DNA of 64,000 bases, taken from the NCBI GenBank assembly GCA_028751875.1, contig CM054140.1:50184671-50248670 (forward strand). Direction: 5' to 3'. Origin of the DNA: Rapana venosa (taxonomy: Eukaryota > Mollusca > Gastropoda > Neogastropoda > Muricidae). Below, piece after piece: positions 33,293-45,815 of the stretch. The notes beneath the pieces were generated by a model. It did not search any database, was not told the origin of the DNA, and worked only from the letters and a program-made list of their open reading frames with translations. The position numbers were made by a program, and so were the translations under genes. Position 1 is the stretch's first letter; every line of letters begins with the position of its first letter.

Positions 33293-34523
33293 ATAGAGCA
33301 CATCATCATCATCTGCGTACCTGATGTTGTGGTCATCCCTGATATCTTCACTTCACAGGGAGTTGCAGAGAATGCCAGCCGAAGAGGAAATGACTGTAGT
33401 AGTTCTGTGTCCAGCTCATGGAGAAGCTGAATCTCAGTGCCATGTAGCATCACACAGCTCACACAGCCACCCCATGCTCTCAAACTTCAGGCTAATTACT
33501 GAAGTCAGAATGCGGTTACCTTAAGGTGAACAAACAGTCACCTACGCAACATCTCCCCATCTGTGAACCGTGGAGCTGCAGCCAAGGAATGGCCCAAACC
33601 AAAACCCCACCCCACAATGTCCGGGCACAAGCCATTCTATCCAAGCATCGCAGAAAGGAGAAGGAAAGGGGCCAAACTTGCATCACCCAGCCAACTTGAC
33701 CAGACAGAAGAGACAACAAACCATAGAGAAAAAGGAACATGTGGAGACATTTTCAAGCCAGAGAGCTTGAGATCACAAGCATCCTCTTCAAGCAGCCAGT
33801 CAGACGGTGTTACTCCTGTACTTTTCTGTCAGTGCCAGAAAGCTGCGATTATTTCACAGCGGTATCTCCTCAACCATTGCAGTTCAAAAATCAAAAAGCA
33901 TCTGCATCACACGCAGAGCCCATTTCAGCCTTTATATACCCCTGTTATGTTTTAAGTGAGTTTTGAGAAAGGGTTTGTCATATATACCATAGTTGCTTTC
34001 CTGCTTATGTGATACAATGCTATTGTCAGACAGTGCAGTGGCTGGTACCTACCAAAAGCACACATCTGGGAGCAGGTCTGTAGTGTGGCTGGTCTACTTT
34101 TTCATGGCACTGTTCAGACAGATGTTTTTGGAGGGAAGGGGAGAGCGTGACAGCAGTCCTTCAGCAATCTTGATGTTAAGAGTCTAGCCACCATGTTTAT
34201 GGCTAAGCTGATTGTAGTATACTTGTTTTTAATGTGTACACTCTATGGATGCATCTTTTATCTTTTCTGTCCTTTTCTTTTTCATTGTGTTTCTTCATGG
34301 TAAACCTAATCAAGTGTGCAATTACTCTGTGTTTCATTTTTTGTCATAAAGAGGATCTCTCACAGAATGTCATGGAGCACATTTTTCTTACTCAACCCTC
34401 TGTGAAAACCTTGACCAGCTGCTGTGTGTATCATGCACTAGATGGCCGGCAATGAAGAGAGAGCTGTACTGTTACAGCTTGGCCCAGACCTGCTGCTGGG
34501 GAGTGCTTGAACAGTCGCTGTGC

Positions 34524-34641
34524 TCATTGCCTTGGTGGTGTCGTTGAGTAGGGGTCATATCAAACTCATCACTGAAAAAGTGTCATTGCCTTGGTGGTGT
34601 CATTGAGTAGGGGTCATATCAAACTCATCAATGAAAAAGTA
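34524..34641 (+). repeat. Two 59-bp direct repeats
   Basis: The unit beginning tcattgccttggtggtgtc occurs at 34524 and 34583 with two differences. Confidence 0.88.
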
Positions 34642-34706
34642 AAAAGTGTTGTATTATAACTTAGGAGCATGCTATCATTGTCAACCCTAAAGTAATGGTA
34701 CCATCA

Positions 34707-34743
34707 GAGAGGGAGGGAGGGAGGGAGAGAGAGAGAGAGAGAG

Positions 34744-34780
<37 letters not shown>
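34707..34780 (+). repeat. (GGGA)n/(GA)n microsatellite
   Basis: GAGG repeats pass into a GA run. Confidence 0.9.
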
Positions 34781-35774
34781 CTGCACCACAAACTAATGCA
34801 GATCCAGAAAGTGTGCATGTTTTATTTAGACTTTGTACATGAAATATGAGGGAGGAGTTGGCTCCACCAGGTTCAACTTGCCCATGACATGCTGCTGCCT
34901 AACAACCTCACTGTGGTCCTCCAGTGACTCCTGAAGGAGTGGAGGAGAAGTCAAGCCACATAGTGAGAAAAACTGTACTGTAGTATGCACAGGGTCTTTA
35001 AAACACTAACAGAGTGCGTGGAAAGGTGGTGGCAAAGAAAGGCCATTGGTTTGGAGTGTTGCCATCAGTCAGTAGCGCCTGGGTACGAAAGGAAAAGCAG
35101 GACTGTCTGCGTTGTTTTAAAAAGCCTTTGCTATCAGACTGCTGGGTGCCATCAGCCACTTTAAAAGCACCGATATAGACTAGAAGGTAGGTTGGTAGGA
35201 AAATGTCAGATGTGAATTATAGTGTTCAGTTGCCATCATTGTTATCCAGAAAAACTCTGTGATTTATGTATATAATGCTAACCAGTGTTTGTGGTGTTGA
35301 TTGTTATTCTGCCTAATTTGTAGATATCACCCATTCCAAGGAAGTTTGTACAGAGAAGTATTTTTGGGAAAGATGTATTTTTTTAAACAATATTCCCAAA
35401 TGCTGACCTTGACCATTACGACATGTTTTCATAGTGGATTTTGCAGCTAGTTTGACCATTAATACATTAGTTTATAAATTTTTGTTCCAGGGTTCTGAAT
35501 CTCGGTTAAGAATTCTTGTATACATCATCTTTGTATTTGCCCATGTTTATTTGGTCACTATTGTGACTTTCCTGAAACAAGTTATATGAAGTCAGCGTAC
35601 AAAGCGAATTGTTGTGTTTTGCTAAGATTGATACTGCTACATGTGAAAAAAGATATATAGAAGCTTTTGTTGTTGTAGTTGTTGTTGTTGTTGTTTGCTG
35701 TCTCATGATCAGTCACAAGCCTGACCTGCTGTTTCTGAGCTGCTGTCTGTAGACTCTCTGACCCAGGTTCGTCA

Positions 35775-36560
35775 GGTGGCATCCATAGGGAGCTTATCAG
35801 TGTTGGCCCGCCTTCAGGCCACCAGCTGCTGCTGGGTCACTTAGCGGTGTTCAGCGGTGCCTGTTCTTAGCTACTGTATGCCGGACACCACCTACTAACC
35901 CCCCTGCTGACCACAGTTCATGTTCAGTTGCTGAGCCAGACTGAGTGAGATGCCCAACAGGGTGGGAACCCACCACTACCTCCCTCCAACGACCTTCCCC
36001 CATGAACCTCCATCCCCAAAGGCTTTGACACAAACTCACCACAGGCACAGAAGTGTACGGAAAAGCAAAACTGAGGTTACCATGAGACCAGAGCAATCGG
36101 GGCCACCAAACTGGAGACAGTTTTCTGTTATTGCAGGATGATCAAGGGTGATGAGGAGGAGGTAATGGTGGTGCTGTAGAAACTTGTGCCGACTTCATGA
36201 CTTTCAGACTTCATGACAGGGCTGTACTCTACGCTTCCCCCACAATGTATTCAGATGTCAATCAGGCCTGAGAGATACAGACACCTGCAGTGTTGCTCAG
36301 GTAATGTTAGCAACGCTCTCAAAATGACATCCATAAAGTGGATGAAGCTCGACTGTGTGGTGGTCTCAGTCTTGCCAATGAGCCAGTGGCAAACTCACTC
36401 GGGGTAGGAGCCAGGTGGAGTCCAAAAAGCGCTATGACTGTTCCGGGATTCAAATCCACAACAATCCTCGCAGTCAAAATGCAGCTGCCTGACTGGTGGG
36501 TAGAAACGGTCACATGCACTAAATCTCCCCATTGGTGAACTATGGAGCGGTGGGCAAGGA
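35775..36560 (+). repeat. Repeat C, copy 3
   Basis: The copy has ccaccagctgctgctgggtc, ggacaccacctactaaccc, ccaaaggctttgacac, and gagatacagacacctgcagt. Its 3' part includes gggattcaaatccacaa, a reverse B-box-like match. It is intergenic. Confidence 0.65.
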
Positions 36561-37617
36561 ATGAAAAGTAATCACCAACCCCACAACATCAAAGTCAATA
36601 ACCTAACATGTTAATCACTGCACCATGGCAGCTGGTTAAACAGTAGTGTCGTAGTTTTCCAATTCATGGTTATTGAAAAACCTCCACTTATGCTCTTTCC
36701 ACCAAAAGCTAAGGATTATGTACAAACTGAAAAACCTTCAATTATCATGCTCTTTTCACCAAAAGCGAAGGATTACATACAAACTGAAATGTAAAACAAA
36801 AACAAAACAAAAAAAGCAAAAAAAAAAGAGCAGTGATGGAAGTCTATTTTAAAGAAGGTATTAACAGAACTGATTTTTAGGTATTGGCACAATTTTGAAA
36901 GCAAGTCTTCAACCCCAACTATCAAAGCACACAGTTCTGAAAGAATGCCAATGATTTGTTCAGCTATAGCACAGTCTCCAATATTAATCTGAAAGTGACC
37001 TTTATTCTACTTTTTGTTTTCTGGTAAATTATCCGGAAGAATAGTAGTTTGTGCTGATGGCAGTATCACCCGAAGCTAAAGCAATTTTGCTGTTGTAATG
37101 GGATAATAATGAAGGTGTTTGGAAAATACTTCATGGTCTCTCCCATATCCCCCATCACTATTTGGAATGAAAGAAAACTGTTCAGTCATGACAGTGGCAT
37201 AAGAACCATGCCAGATGCCGAAACTTCAGGAGGAAGATACCAGACCAAGGTGGTCATTCTGTCACATTTTAACCATTTCATTGGGTTTGTCTTTCTTTCA
37301 TGTTCATTCCTTTATATACTTAAAAAAAATGAATGGGTGTTTTAGTATTTTTTAAAAATAGATTAAGAGTTGCTTTCTGCAAATGTTTCCTTTGTGGCAG
37401 AGAACCTGTGAAAGGAGAGGTGTGAAAAAAATGCTGGCAGAGAAAATGGACACTACAGGAAAGTGTTTCTGAAAGGATATGCCACTTCATTTTCCCACAT
37501 CCACATCTGGTTGATGTTAGAGATCTGAAAGACCATTTGCTACAATGTTCTGTTCATAATCTTTACATGCTTTGCAGAATCTTTGTAGTCGTGTTATTTA
37601 TCGCTGTATTTGTTTTC

Positions 37618-37752
37618 GAATATTATTCTTTGTTGATCTGTGTGCTGTTTTTGAATATTATTCTGTGTTGATCTGTGTGCTGTTTTTGAATATTATTCTG
37701 TGTTGATCTGTGTGCTGTTTTTGAATATTATTCTTTGTTGATCTGTGTGCAA
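37618..37752 (+). repeat. 35-bp tandem repeat, four units
   Basis: The unit begins gaatattattctgtgttgat and continues ctgtgtgctgttttt. The outer units have ctttg in place of ctgtg. Confidence 0.9.
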
Positions 37753-37929
37753 TACAAACTTCAGCAAGTTATTAATTGTGGTGCTTGTGTGGTTTTCTTT
37801 GCATACTTGTAGTGTGAATGAGTGGATGCATCTGAAACACACTCACACACAACTACTACTGCTGCTGCTGCTGCTAACAAAGATCTAAATGTGCGTACAG
37901 GTTGACTGACTGATTTTAAAGAAATGGAT

Positions 37930-39040
37930 TTACAGCAAAATTATTATGTCTACCATACCAGAAAGTTATGTTTGATAATTGTTATTATAGACACAGTAGT
38001 TTAGAAAAATGGCAAAATGCTAATAAATATTTGTTCAGAGAATCAACTCGCTCTGTTAAATGGACGATCTCTAAGGGATCTATGAGGAAGATTCACATCT
38101 TTTCAAGCTTTTCATATTACTTTAGATTATGTATGCTCACATTTTCTTATTAGAGACCTGAAACGTGATGATTTAATGGAACATTGGGGTCATTGCCCCA
38201 TTGATCTAAACATATCTGTACTGACTTGGATGAGGGTTTTTTTTACAGAATATATTAACACCAGAAAGAAATACACAAGAAGAGGTAGCAATGTTTCGTC
38301 TTGACAGGCACACTTTATATGGGAGAAAAGCTGGTGAACACGATTTCAAATGGTACTTAAACTCCCATCAACACAAGTACACACCAAACACAGCAGTAGA
38401 AAATCGAGCTGTTTCAGCTTTTGGCATACCACCACTCATAGTAGAAAAACTCATACAGTGTTTGTAAAATGTGATGAATACTCACAGCTGAACTGATTGG
38501 CATTCTGATGTTTTAACCTACATTGTAGATGGCTCGTTTTGTATCTATCATCTGATGGACAAATTGTACGTCCACTTTTATCAGGTTTTCTTACATCAGG
38601 CTACCTTGTTGTTATTCCTACCTTTGTTATTTGTATTTTCTTCATTTGTTGTATGACTTGAGCTTATGTTATACTGTCTTGGTTTTGTTTTATCTTGTCT
38701 TGTGAGTCTTGTTTTTTGTTGGGTTTTGTTTTGTTGTTGTTGGTTTTGGGGTTTTTTTTTAAAATAAATTTTCTTCATTTTTCTGTATGACTTGTGCTTA
38801 TGTTATACTGTCTGGATTTGCTTTATCATGGTTTGTTAGTCTGGATTTATATAAAAAAATCTCCATAGATTTTTGTCTTCAACATGTGTGAACATTGTAT
38901 TTTGATTGCTTTTATATGTCAATTTTCTTGATTTTCTTTTTTTGTTGTAAGGGCAGGATGAAAAAAAGTTGTATAAACTTAATCTGTTACCTTCAATAAA
39001 GATCATTTTGACTTGCCTTGACTTGACTCTATCATATCTA
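37930..39040 (+). repeat. Unclassified retroposon-like region with polyA signal and (TTGACTTGCC)-type tail
   Basis: An AT-rich stretch ends with caataaagatcattttgact and a cttgacttgccttgacttga repeat, like a LINE 3' end. Only weak, interrupted coding potential is visible, with no recognised domain. Confidence 0.35.
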
Positions 39041-39344
39041 TCATGTCTTACTTCTGTGGATTCTAATTAGATTCTATGAGCTATAAAGCCTTAACATTAT
39101 GAGGGGTTTTTAAACGTTATACAAGATAACAAAGACAACAACATGAATGTTCCCAATTTTACCAGGCATAAATGTCACCCTTTGTCCAACTCCTTCACCC
39201 ATAGAACTATACTCAAATGACTAGGCTGATAGAGCTGCAAAAAGCTACAACTACTGACAGTGGGTCCACTGTGTTGTATAGTTAGTATTTTATCCATTGA
39301 AGAGGGATGCCCATTGCTAGAATGATCGTCTTTTAACTATTCAC

Positions 39345-39585
39345 AAGGGGTAGGATAGCCTATTGGTTAGAGCGTTGTGCTTGCAATCTGACAAACTGTG
39401 TTCGAGCCTGTTCGAGGGGATTTTTCCCATGGAGTTTGCATCAGTACCCACTCCATCCTCCCAAAAGTCTTTTGGAGCTCTAATTTAGAGCTAGGTCCCG
39501 TGTGCGAACGCGCGCATAACATTTTGTGCACACGTTAAAACCCCAGTGAGCAATTACATGCCGGTAGGAACAGATGACAAACTTG
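39345..39585 (+). mobile_element. SINE-A copy with tRNA-like head
   Basis: The head reads taggatagcctattggttag with tgtgttcgagcc as B box. It is followed by the body (cccgtgtgcgaacgcgcgca). The 3' part is lost. Confidence 0.75.
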
Positions 39586-40755
39586 AGAAGAAAAACATCC
39601 TCTGAAGTCGGAGTATGGCTGCCTATATAGCGAGGTACTTAAAAACAGTCATACACGCAAACTTCTCATTCAGTGTGCAATTTCAATCTCACAGTGATTC
39701 CCAAGTGGGATGAGTGAGTCAGAGTGCATATTCTGGGTAACTCCCTCGCTGGGGAACGCACAACAACAAAAAGAAACTGCATGCACTTTAGTCTGGTGTT
39801 AAGATATCATCTCCGAAGTCGGAATACGGCTATCTTAATGATGGGTAGGCGGTCGCATAGGCAAAATCTCACCATCCGATGAACTTAGTTCTAGCTGAGG
39901 AAGACAAACAAAGAAAAACAAAAATAACAAAAACCCCACCACCAAGTTCATGAATCCCATCAGGAAAATGAATGTTAAAGAAAAAGAGATTCCCAGTGGG
40001 AAGGGTCTGTTTGAAGACTTTGTTCACTTCAAACCGCACAGAATTGCTGTCAAAGACAACTTAGGGCAGGGGGGTGTTAAGGATAAGATTAAATTCACTC
40101 ATTACAAAATTCAGCAAAGTTGTGAAATGCTTATGCGGAGAACATATTTTTGAACGCTCATATCACATACATTAATGTCAGACTTTAACCCCCCCCCCCC
40201 CCTCAAACCGTACTTGCCTGCCTGTTCTAGAAATTCCGTGGAGGAAGCTGTACATGATGTGCACGAGGTGTTTGGTAGTTAAAGGCTTACAGTCAGGCCC
40301 CATACCGCATTATTTTGTTGTAGGCTACTTAGTGGTTTTCTGTTCCTTTTCTTCCCTGTTAGTTTGCAGTAATATTTTCCTTTTCTTCTTTGTCGAACGC
40401 TCAGACAGCAACTATTGTTGTTATATAAGCGAAAATGCGTCGCGCTGCCGTTGATAGCCTGACAAGTCAAGCCCAGCGCATCCGACTTCGGCATAAGATA
40501 GATGTGTTATCTTTTAAGGCTTTCTGTTTTTTAAAAAAAAAAGGCAGGAAATGGACCAAGAAGGCAGAAATAGACAAGAAGGCGATGACAGGAAGAAAAC
40601 AAGGCAGAAACAAAGCGAGCAGTAGAAAAGAGGAAACTTCTATATATGCTATTTAACACGGGGAACAGTACTATTAATTAGCATTTTTTAATTTGTTATC
40701 ATGAGATATATTTACACACGCGCGCACGCAGACACATACACACACACACACACAT

Positions 40756-41031
40756 ATTCGATTCCCGTTCAAGGGGATATTTTCCCCTGGAGGTGGCATC
40801 AGTGCAGACTCCACTCTCCCCGAAAGTCCGGATGAGACTATAAACCGAGACCCCGTGTGCGAACGCACGCAGGACATATTGTGCACAGTTAAATCCTGTT
40901 CCGCTTTTCGTAAGAGTAGGCCATTGCGTGCCGGTGGGAACAGGTGACAGAATTCACAAAACGACATACACACGGGGACTGCATGTAAAAAAGCACATAA
41001 GTGCTTATTCCATTATCCTCAATATAAAAGG
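40756..41031 (+). mobile_element. SINE-A copy lacking most of the head
   Basis: The copy runs from attcccgttcaaggggatat to cttattccattatcctcaat. It is the clearest + strand body copy. A (CA)n tract replaced the tRNA-like head. Confidence 0.78.
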
Positions 41032-41091
41032 AAAAAAAATACACTCGTCTTTTATTGTAAAAAGGCATTAAATTGGAGACTTGATCACTCA

Positions 41092-41124
<33 letters not shown>

Positions 41125-42649
41125 CACATAATGTGAAAAGACGTTAAATTAAAGAACACACACACACACACACTCTCTCTCTCTCTCTCACACACACACA
41201 CTCACACACACACCCTGTCTGTGCGGAACTGCTCACGCCTGATTGAGAGGTTCAAAAACTCCTAACCTTAACATGGTGACGTGATGAGCCATTGCAGTAA
41301 CGCAAGAAAGAATGGTAGGTGGAAAGAAAAAGACCAACAACCCGAAACAAAAACCTACACAAACAGGAAAAAACCCAAACATCCGAGACGTCAGCCATGA
41401 ATGCCGTGCTCTCAATGAAAGCCATACCACCACACCGGAATAGAGGGGCGACACAGGGGGCATCGGAGGGTGTGAAGAGAGAAATGGAGACCGGCTACAG
41501 CCAGTCGATCACTACAGCTGTGCTAAGTGGAGCGCCAAGAGGAACAGATTCCTAAGGCACTGACAGAGCACACGGAAGTACTTCCGTTGTTTTTGGTGTT
41601 GTTTTTTAAAATAAAAAAAATCCAAGCTTCTGATGCTCTCGTTATCTTCCTCCCACAGAGTCCTGTCACCAAAAATGATAATCATCATGATCATTACCCC
41701 TCCACCCACCCACCCACTTTAAAAAAAAATCTGCTCCATAGGTTTTATTTTTGTTTGGTTTGTTTTTTTTTCTTTTTTCCCCCTTGGTCTTAATTTTTTT
41801 GTTTGTTTTCTTTTTCTCTTTGTGTTTTGTTCCCCCCCCCCCCCCCCCTTTTTAAAAAAATTTTTTACTTCTACTCTGTAACTTTTGAAAATAACCCTTT
41901 TTATCTCTCACAATGTAAATTCACAGACAGACAGGCAGACAGACAGACAGCTATAGCTGTGGAAGGCTTTCAAGAGATCATGATATAGCAAGTCACCAGT
42001 TCTAGTCACCGAGGGTTGTAGTTACCAAACCCCAGCTAACGCTGCATACAGGTGTCTACTTCATCACACCACGCAAGAAAGAGTATTAATTGTGTTGTGT
42101 CCATACCATCCTTAAGAATGTCTCACAGGCTAGCAATAGCCTATGCGTCAAGGTGTTGGCATGCCCCCAGTGACAGTGTGTGCCAGCCGGGTGGCCCAGC
42201 AGCTAGCTAGCTGTACATGCCGAGTAATTAATGGGCTCCACAGTGCCTAAGTAAGCGTGGAGGAAAGGACCTCACGTCTCTATTGTGTTTGGCTGTGGGA
42301 CGCCATAGAAGAAGGCTGGCAAAACGGCCCTGTGATATCAACACAGCAGCTATTCTTCTTTCCGCTTCTGCACCCGCCCCTCCCGCCCTACACTCCATTC
42401 AATTTTCTGTTGAATTCATATGATTTTATCTTACAAACAGCGTCACAAGCTAGTTGAATGTAGTTTTATTTGAAAAGTCATTTTATAAATGATTTAAAAC
42501 GAATCTTGTTTGCATCTTGGAAATCAGTTTTAAAAAAATGTTGACAGTAAAAGTGGATATGCATACCATTAAGTACAAACATCAATGTCAAGAATATAAA
42601 TGATATCCTATGATAAGTGTTCATTTGTTTAAATATCACTTTTGTTCCA

Positions 42650-42741
42650 TTATTTTGAAGACAATTGAATAAGCGCATGTTGTTTTTGCTTTTACATCCA
42701 GTCTCTTTGTACATGCAGTTTTGTCAATTTTGTCATCTGCT
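42650..42741 (-). mobile_element. SINE-A fragment
   Basis: A diverged 3' end (ttttacatccagtctctttg, gttttgtcaattttgtcatc) directly precedes an RTE fragment. Confidence 0.55.
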
Positions 42742-42750
42742 AAGAGCCAC

Positions 42751-42870
42751 GCACCTTTGTTGGAAAATCTGGAAGACGGGTCAGTGGCCAGCAGACTGGA
42801 AGTCACGGGAATTTGTCATGCTCCCCAAGAACGGAAATGTAAAGGGCTGTTCAGGGTCAGTTATACAAAT
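42751..42870 (+). mobile_element. RTE-type LINE reverse-transcriptase fragment
   Basis: A short open stretch reads IWKTGQWPADWKSREFVMLP followed by KNGNVKGCS. This is the start of the RT domain in RTE-type LINEs (W..G.WP.DW...F..LPKkG). It is abruptly truncated on both sides. Confidence 0.6.
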
Positions 42871-43269
42871 AGAAGAACAAATTCAAGCATACTAAACGAA
42901 CTGGGAACAACAAAACCCCCTCTAATATTAATGACTATAATGGACATTAAGACCTACACACAGGCCATGCGCTACGAAACCAAGGTATGGATCTCATGAA
43001 GACTGTCTTCCAAAGCAAGACTGAGGCAGAAAGAGAAAAAAGGCAGACCACCAGCTTCTCTCATCGGCAAACATCACTGAATCCTGTAGCATGAGAATCC
43101 ATGAATGTCAGCAGGGCCAGCGACGGGGGCTAATGGAGAAGCAGGAGCATGCCGGTGTCATTGGGGGCAGCGGCTAGCTAACACAGTACTCGGTGACGCC
43201 CAGATGAGGCAGCCTCCCCAACTGGGAATTGGCATATCAGCCCATTACAGGCTCAGTCTTTTCTCTTCC

Positions 43270-43469
43270 CATAGTCTCTATGAAATGTCACTGGGGCACT
43301 GAATTTTCCAGGCCGTGTCTCCGGGGCATGTTGAACCTGGCGGAGCCCATTCCTCTCCAGGTACAGGGTGCACGCTGGGTATGGCTGTGTTTCCACAACC
43401 CACCGAGCGCTGATATAAAATACAGAATCGTTGGTGCGTGTATTTGATCTTGTGCATTGCATATATACA
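43270..43469 (+). mobile_element. Repeat D, left part, split by a LINE
   Basis: The left part contains gcggagcccattcctctcca and gggtgcacgctgggtatg. It matches 48055-48250. The LINE at 43470-44159 interrupts it and the remainder continues at 44160. Confidence 0.7.
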
Positions 43470-44159
43470 CCAAGAAAACAGAGACAATGTCGCTCAATGT
43501 GAACACACCAGCCCCTGTGAAAGTGAATGGAGCTGACCTGCGCCAGACAGACAAGTTCACATATCTTGGCAGCATCATCAAACCAGAGAGCGGCACAAAA
43601 GAAGACATCCACAACAGACTGGGCAAGGCCAGGAGTGTGTTTAGGGAGATGAACAATATCTGGAGATCAACTCGGTACAGCACCAACACCAAGCTGAAGC
43701 TATACCAGAGCTGTGTTGTGTCTACGCTCCTGTACGGTTCTGAGTGCTGGAGGATGACGGAAGCGGACCTTACCAAACTTCGATCCTTTCACACCATATG
43801 CCTCCGAAGAATTCTCCGGATCTTTTGGCCAGAGAAGATCTCCAATGAAGACCTACTACGGAGATGTAGGCAAGAAGACATGGGAACCATCATCACCAGA
43901 CGACGGTGGAAGTGGATTGGGCACATCCTCCGAAGAGACCCACAGTCAATCACAAGAACAGCATTGCACTGGACCCCAGAAGGAAGGAGAAAGAAAGGAA
44001 GACCAAAAGCAACGTGGAGGAGGAGGACTGTAGATGAAGGCCATGCAACACTCTTGGGGATCAGTGACTAGGTTGGCCTAGGATAGGCAGGAGTGGAAGC
44101 GCTTTGTTGCTGCCTTACACACCACTGGGTGTAATGGTTAATGATGATGATGATGATGA
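43470..44159 (+). mobile_element. LINE 3' end, 5'-truncated, with 14-bp target duplication
   Basis: An open frame to 44071 encodes the region after the RT core: FTYLGSIIKPESGTKEDIHN, LLYGSECWRMTEADL, LRRILRIFWPEKISNEDLLR, WKWIGHILRRDP, and GRRKKGRPKATW. This is typical of RTE-type LINE ORF2 C-termini. It ends in a (TGA)n-like tail at about 44140-44159. The flanking direct repeats are attgcatatataca at 43456-43469 and 44160-44173. The reading frame has no stop, so the insertion may be fairly young. Only the 3' ~690 bp were copied. Confidence 0.88.
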
Positions 44160-44320
44160 ATTGCATATATACAAGAAGGGAGTTTTGCATTTCAGGTAAA
44201 CCCAGCCTGAAGATGGTAAAATCTTCCATCATCAGTTCACTAGGAGCGCTGCCGAGATTCGAACCCACAATTTCATGGACCCATGGGATAGACGTCAAAC
44301 GCTCTTCAGGTAGCGTCCAG
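44160..44320 (+). mobile_element. Repeat D, right part
   Basis: It continues the repeat with cagcctgaagatggtaaaat and gctgccgagattcgaaccca. The latter is a reverse-complement B box, so the element resembles a tRNA-derived SINE in reverse orientation. It matches 48255-48390. Confidence 0.68.
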
Positions 44321-45171
44321 TATTGCAAGTCATCCAAACAGAGCCCAGAAGTAGAGCTCACAGTCAGAAAGAGACAACGGCACACAGGACTGCAGAGAAA
44401 GGTCATGATGGCATTACAAAAATCTAAACCTCTCGGGGTTTGAGACGTTTTCTTATACTGTATCTCGGCGTCAACATGCAGACCCAAGAGCTACAGACAC
44501 CCAATTAGATCCCATTCAGCATCTTATGACACTATACTCCATGGTTACAAGTCAGTAATCATGAACAATGCTTTTATTCTGACGAGGTTTTTAACTCCAG
44601 GACCAGACTTGTCCACGTTTTTCACTTTATGAAGGACTGATCAGCCACCCCATGTTTAATCAAGGAACTGTCGTGACGAGGGATCATCCAGGGACCCAAA
44701 CTTCACTTTGGTTTAGGCATGGTTATTACTGAAAGAAAAACTAATTAAAATAAATTCTGTTATAGAAAGATCTAAGCCTATGTTTAGGTTATGTTCTTCG
44801 ATACTCTCTTAATCCAATATTTAATAATTATTTTCAAAACGATGGAAAAGTTGTAATTGGTTACATACACTTAGTTTTCTCTGCTACTATTTTCAGAATA
44901 TTATTTGATTAAATGGAGAATTGTATCTCTCATATTATAGAAGTGTGAGCCATTTTATTTTTTCTCTTTGACTTCTTTTGTCTGTGCTAATACTGTAAGC
45001 GTATGGCAATGGTTGGGTTTTTATTTAGTCAAGACCGACAACTTGGCTAGATACAAAATATATAACCTCCCTTGCATTCCCGACCATCAGGCACAAAGCT
45101 TCACCAGGTGTTTCTTTTCTCCTAGATACATTAAGGTTGTGTTTGTTATTGTGCAACATGTATTGTCGTAT

Positions 45172-45243
45172 TCCGTTCAAGGGGATGTTTTCCCCTGGAG
45201 TTGACATTAGTGCCGATTTCACTCCCCCAAAAAGTCCTTCAGT
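45172..45243 (+). mobile_element. SINE-A fragment
   Basis: The stretch ttccgttcaaggggatgttt and cactcccccaaaaagtcctt match the segment just behind the SINE-A head. Confidence 0.6.
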
Positions 45244-45571
45244 TGTAAAGGATTTAGTCACCTACGGAAAGAGATTAGTTTCCGATTAATCCCTTATTTC
45301 ATTTGACATTTTTCTGTTCAGTGTATGATATCATCACTTCAGTGCTCTAAACAACTTTCTGCGCCTTACTGAAGAACACCCCTCACAGATTTAAAACAAC
45401 AACACCCACAAAACATAGGCTTTAAGTCTTATTATATGACGCAGGCATCACCAGTGTGTGTGTGTGTGTAGAAGGTGGGCGTGATTTATATTAAGGCAGT
45501 TGACATGAGACTCCTGTAAGAAGATCCCCCCCCTCTCCCCACTTGTCCAATGGATTGTTCATTTCATTGTT

Positions 45572-45573
45572 TT

Positions 45574-45630
<57 letters not shown>

Positions 45631-45671
45631 CTTTAATTTAGCGCATCTTCTTCACTCAAAGAGATTATTAG

Positions 45672-45735
<64 letters not shown>

Positions 45736-45777
45736 CTTTCTTTATTTTAGCGTATCTTCACTCAAAGAGATTATTAG

Positions 45778-45810
<33 letters not shown>

Positions 45811-45815
45811 GTGGG
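45572..45815 (+). repeat. Three (TG)n arrays with duplicated spacer
   Basis: Three TG arrays (about 45574-45628, 45675-45733, 45780-45809) are separated by two copies of a spacer containing actcaaagagattattagat. Confidence 0.9.

Larger units (their letters stand above)
33300..35500. other. Intergenic stretch, no gene recognised
   Basis: Apart from the direct repeats, the GA tract and a stretch near 33470-33560 resembling repeats at 36460, 39800 and 46420, nothing here could be identified. The 130-codon frame at 33563-33955 has no recognisable domain. Confidence 0.5.

Noticed and set aside
33563..33955. 130-codon + strand frame downstream of OXCT1
   Set aside because: Composition resembles flanking repeat sequence and no domain or splice support is visible.
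40435..40656. 73-codon lysine-rich + strand frame
   Set aside because: Low complexity with no splice sites or homology; a basic A-rich stretch is enough to explain it.
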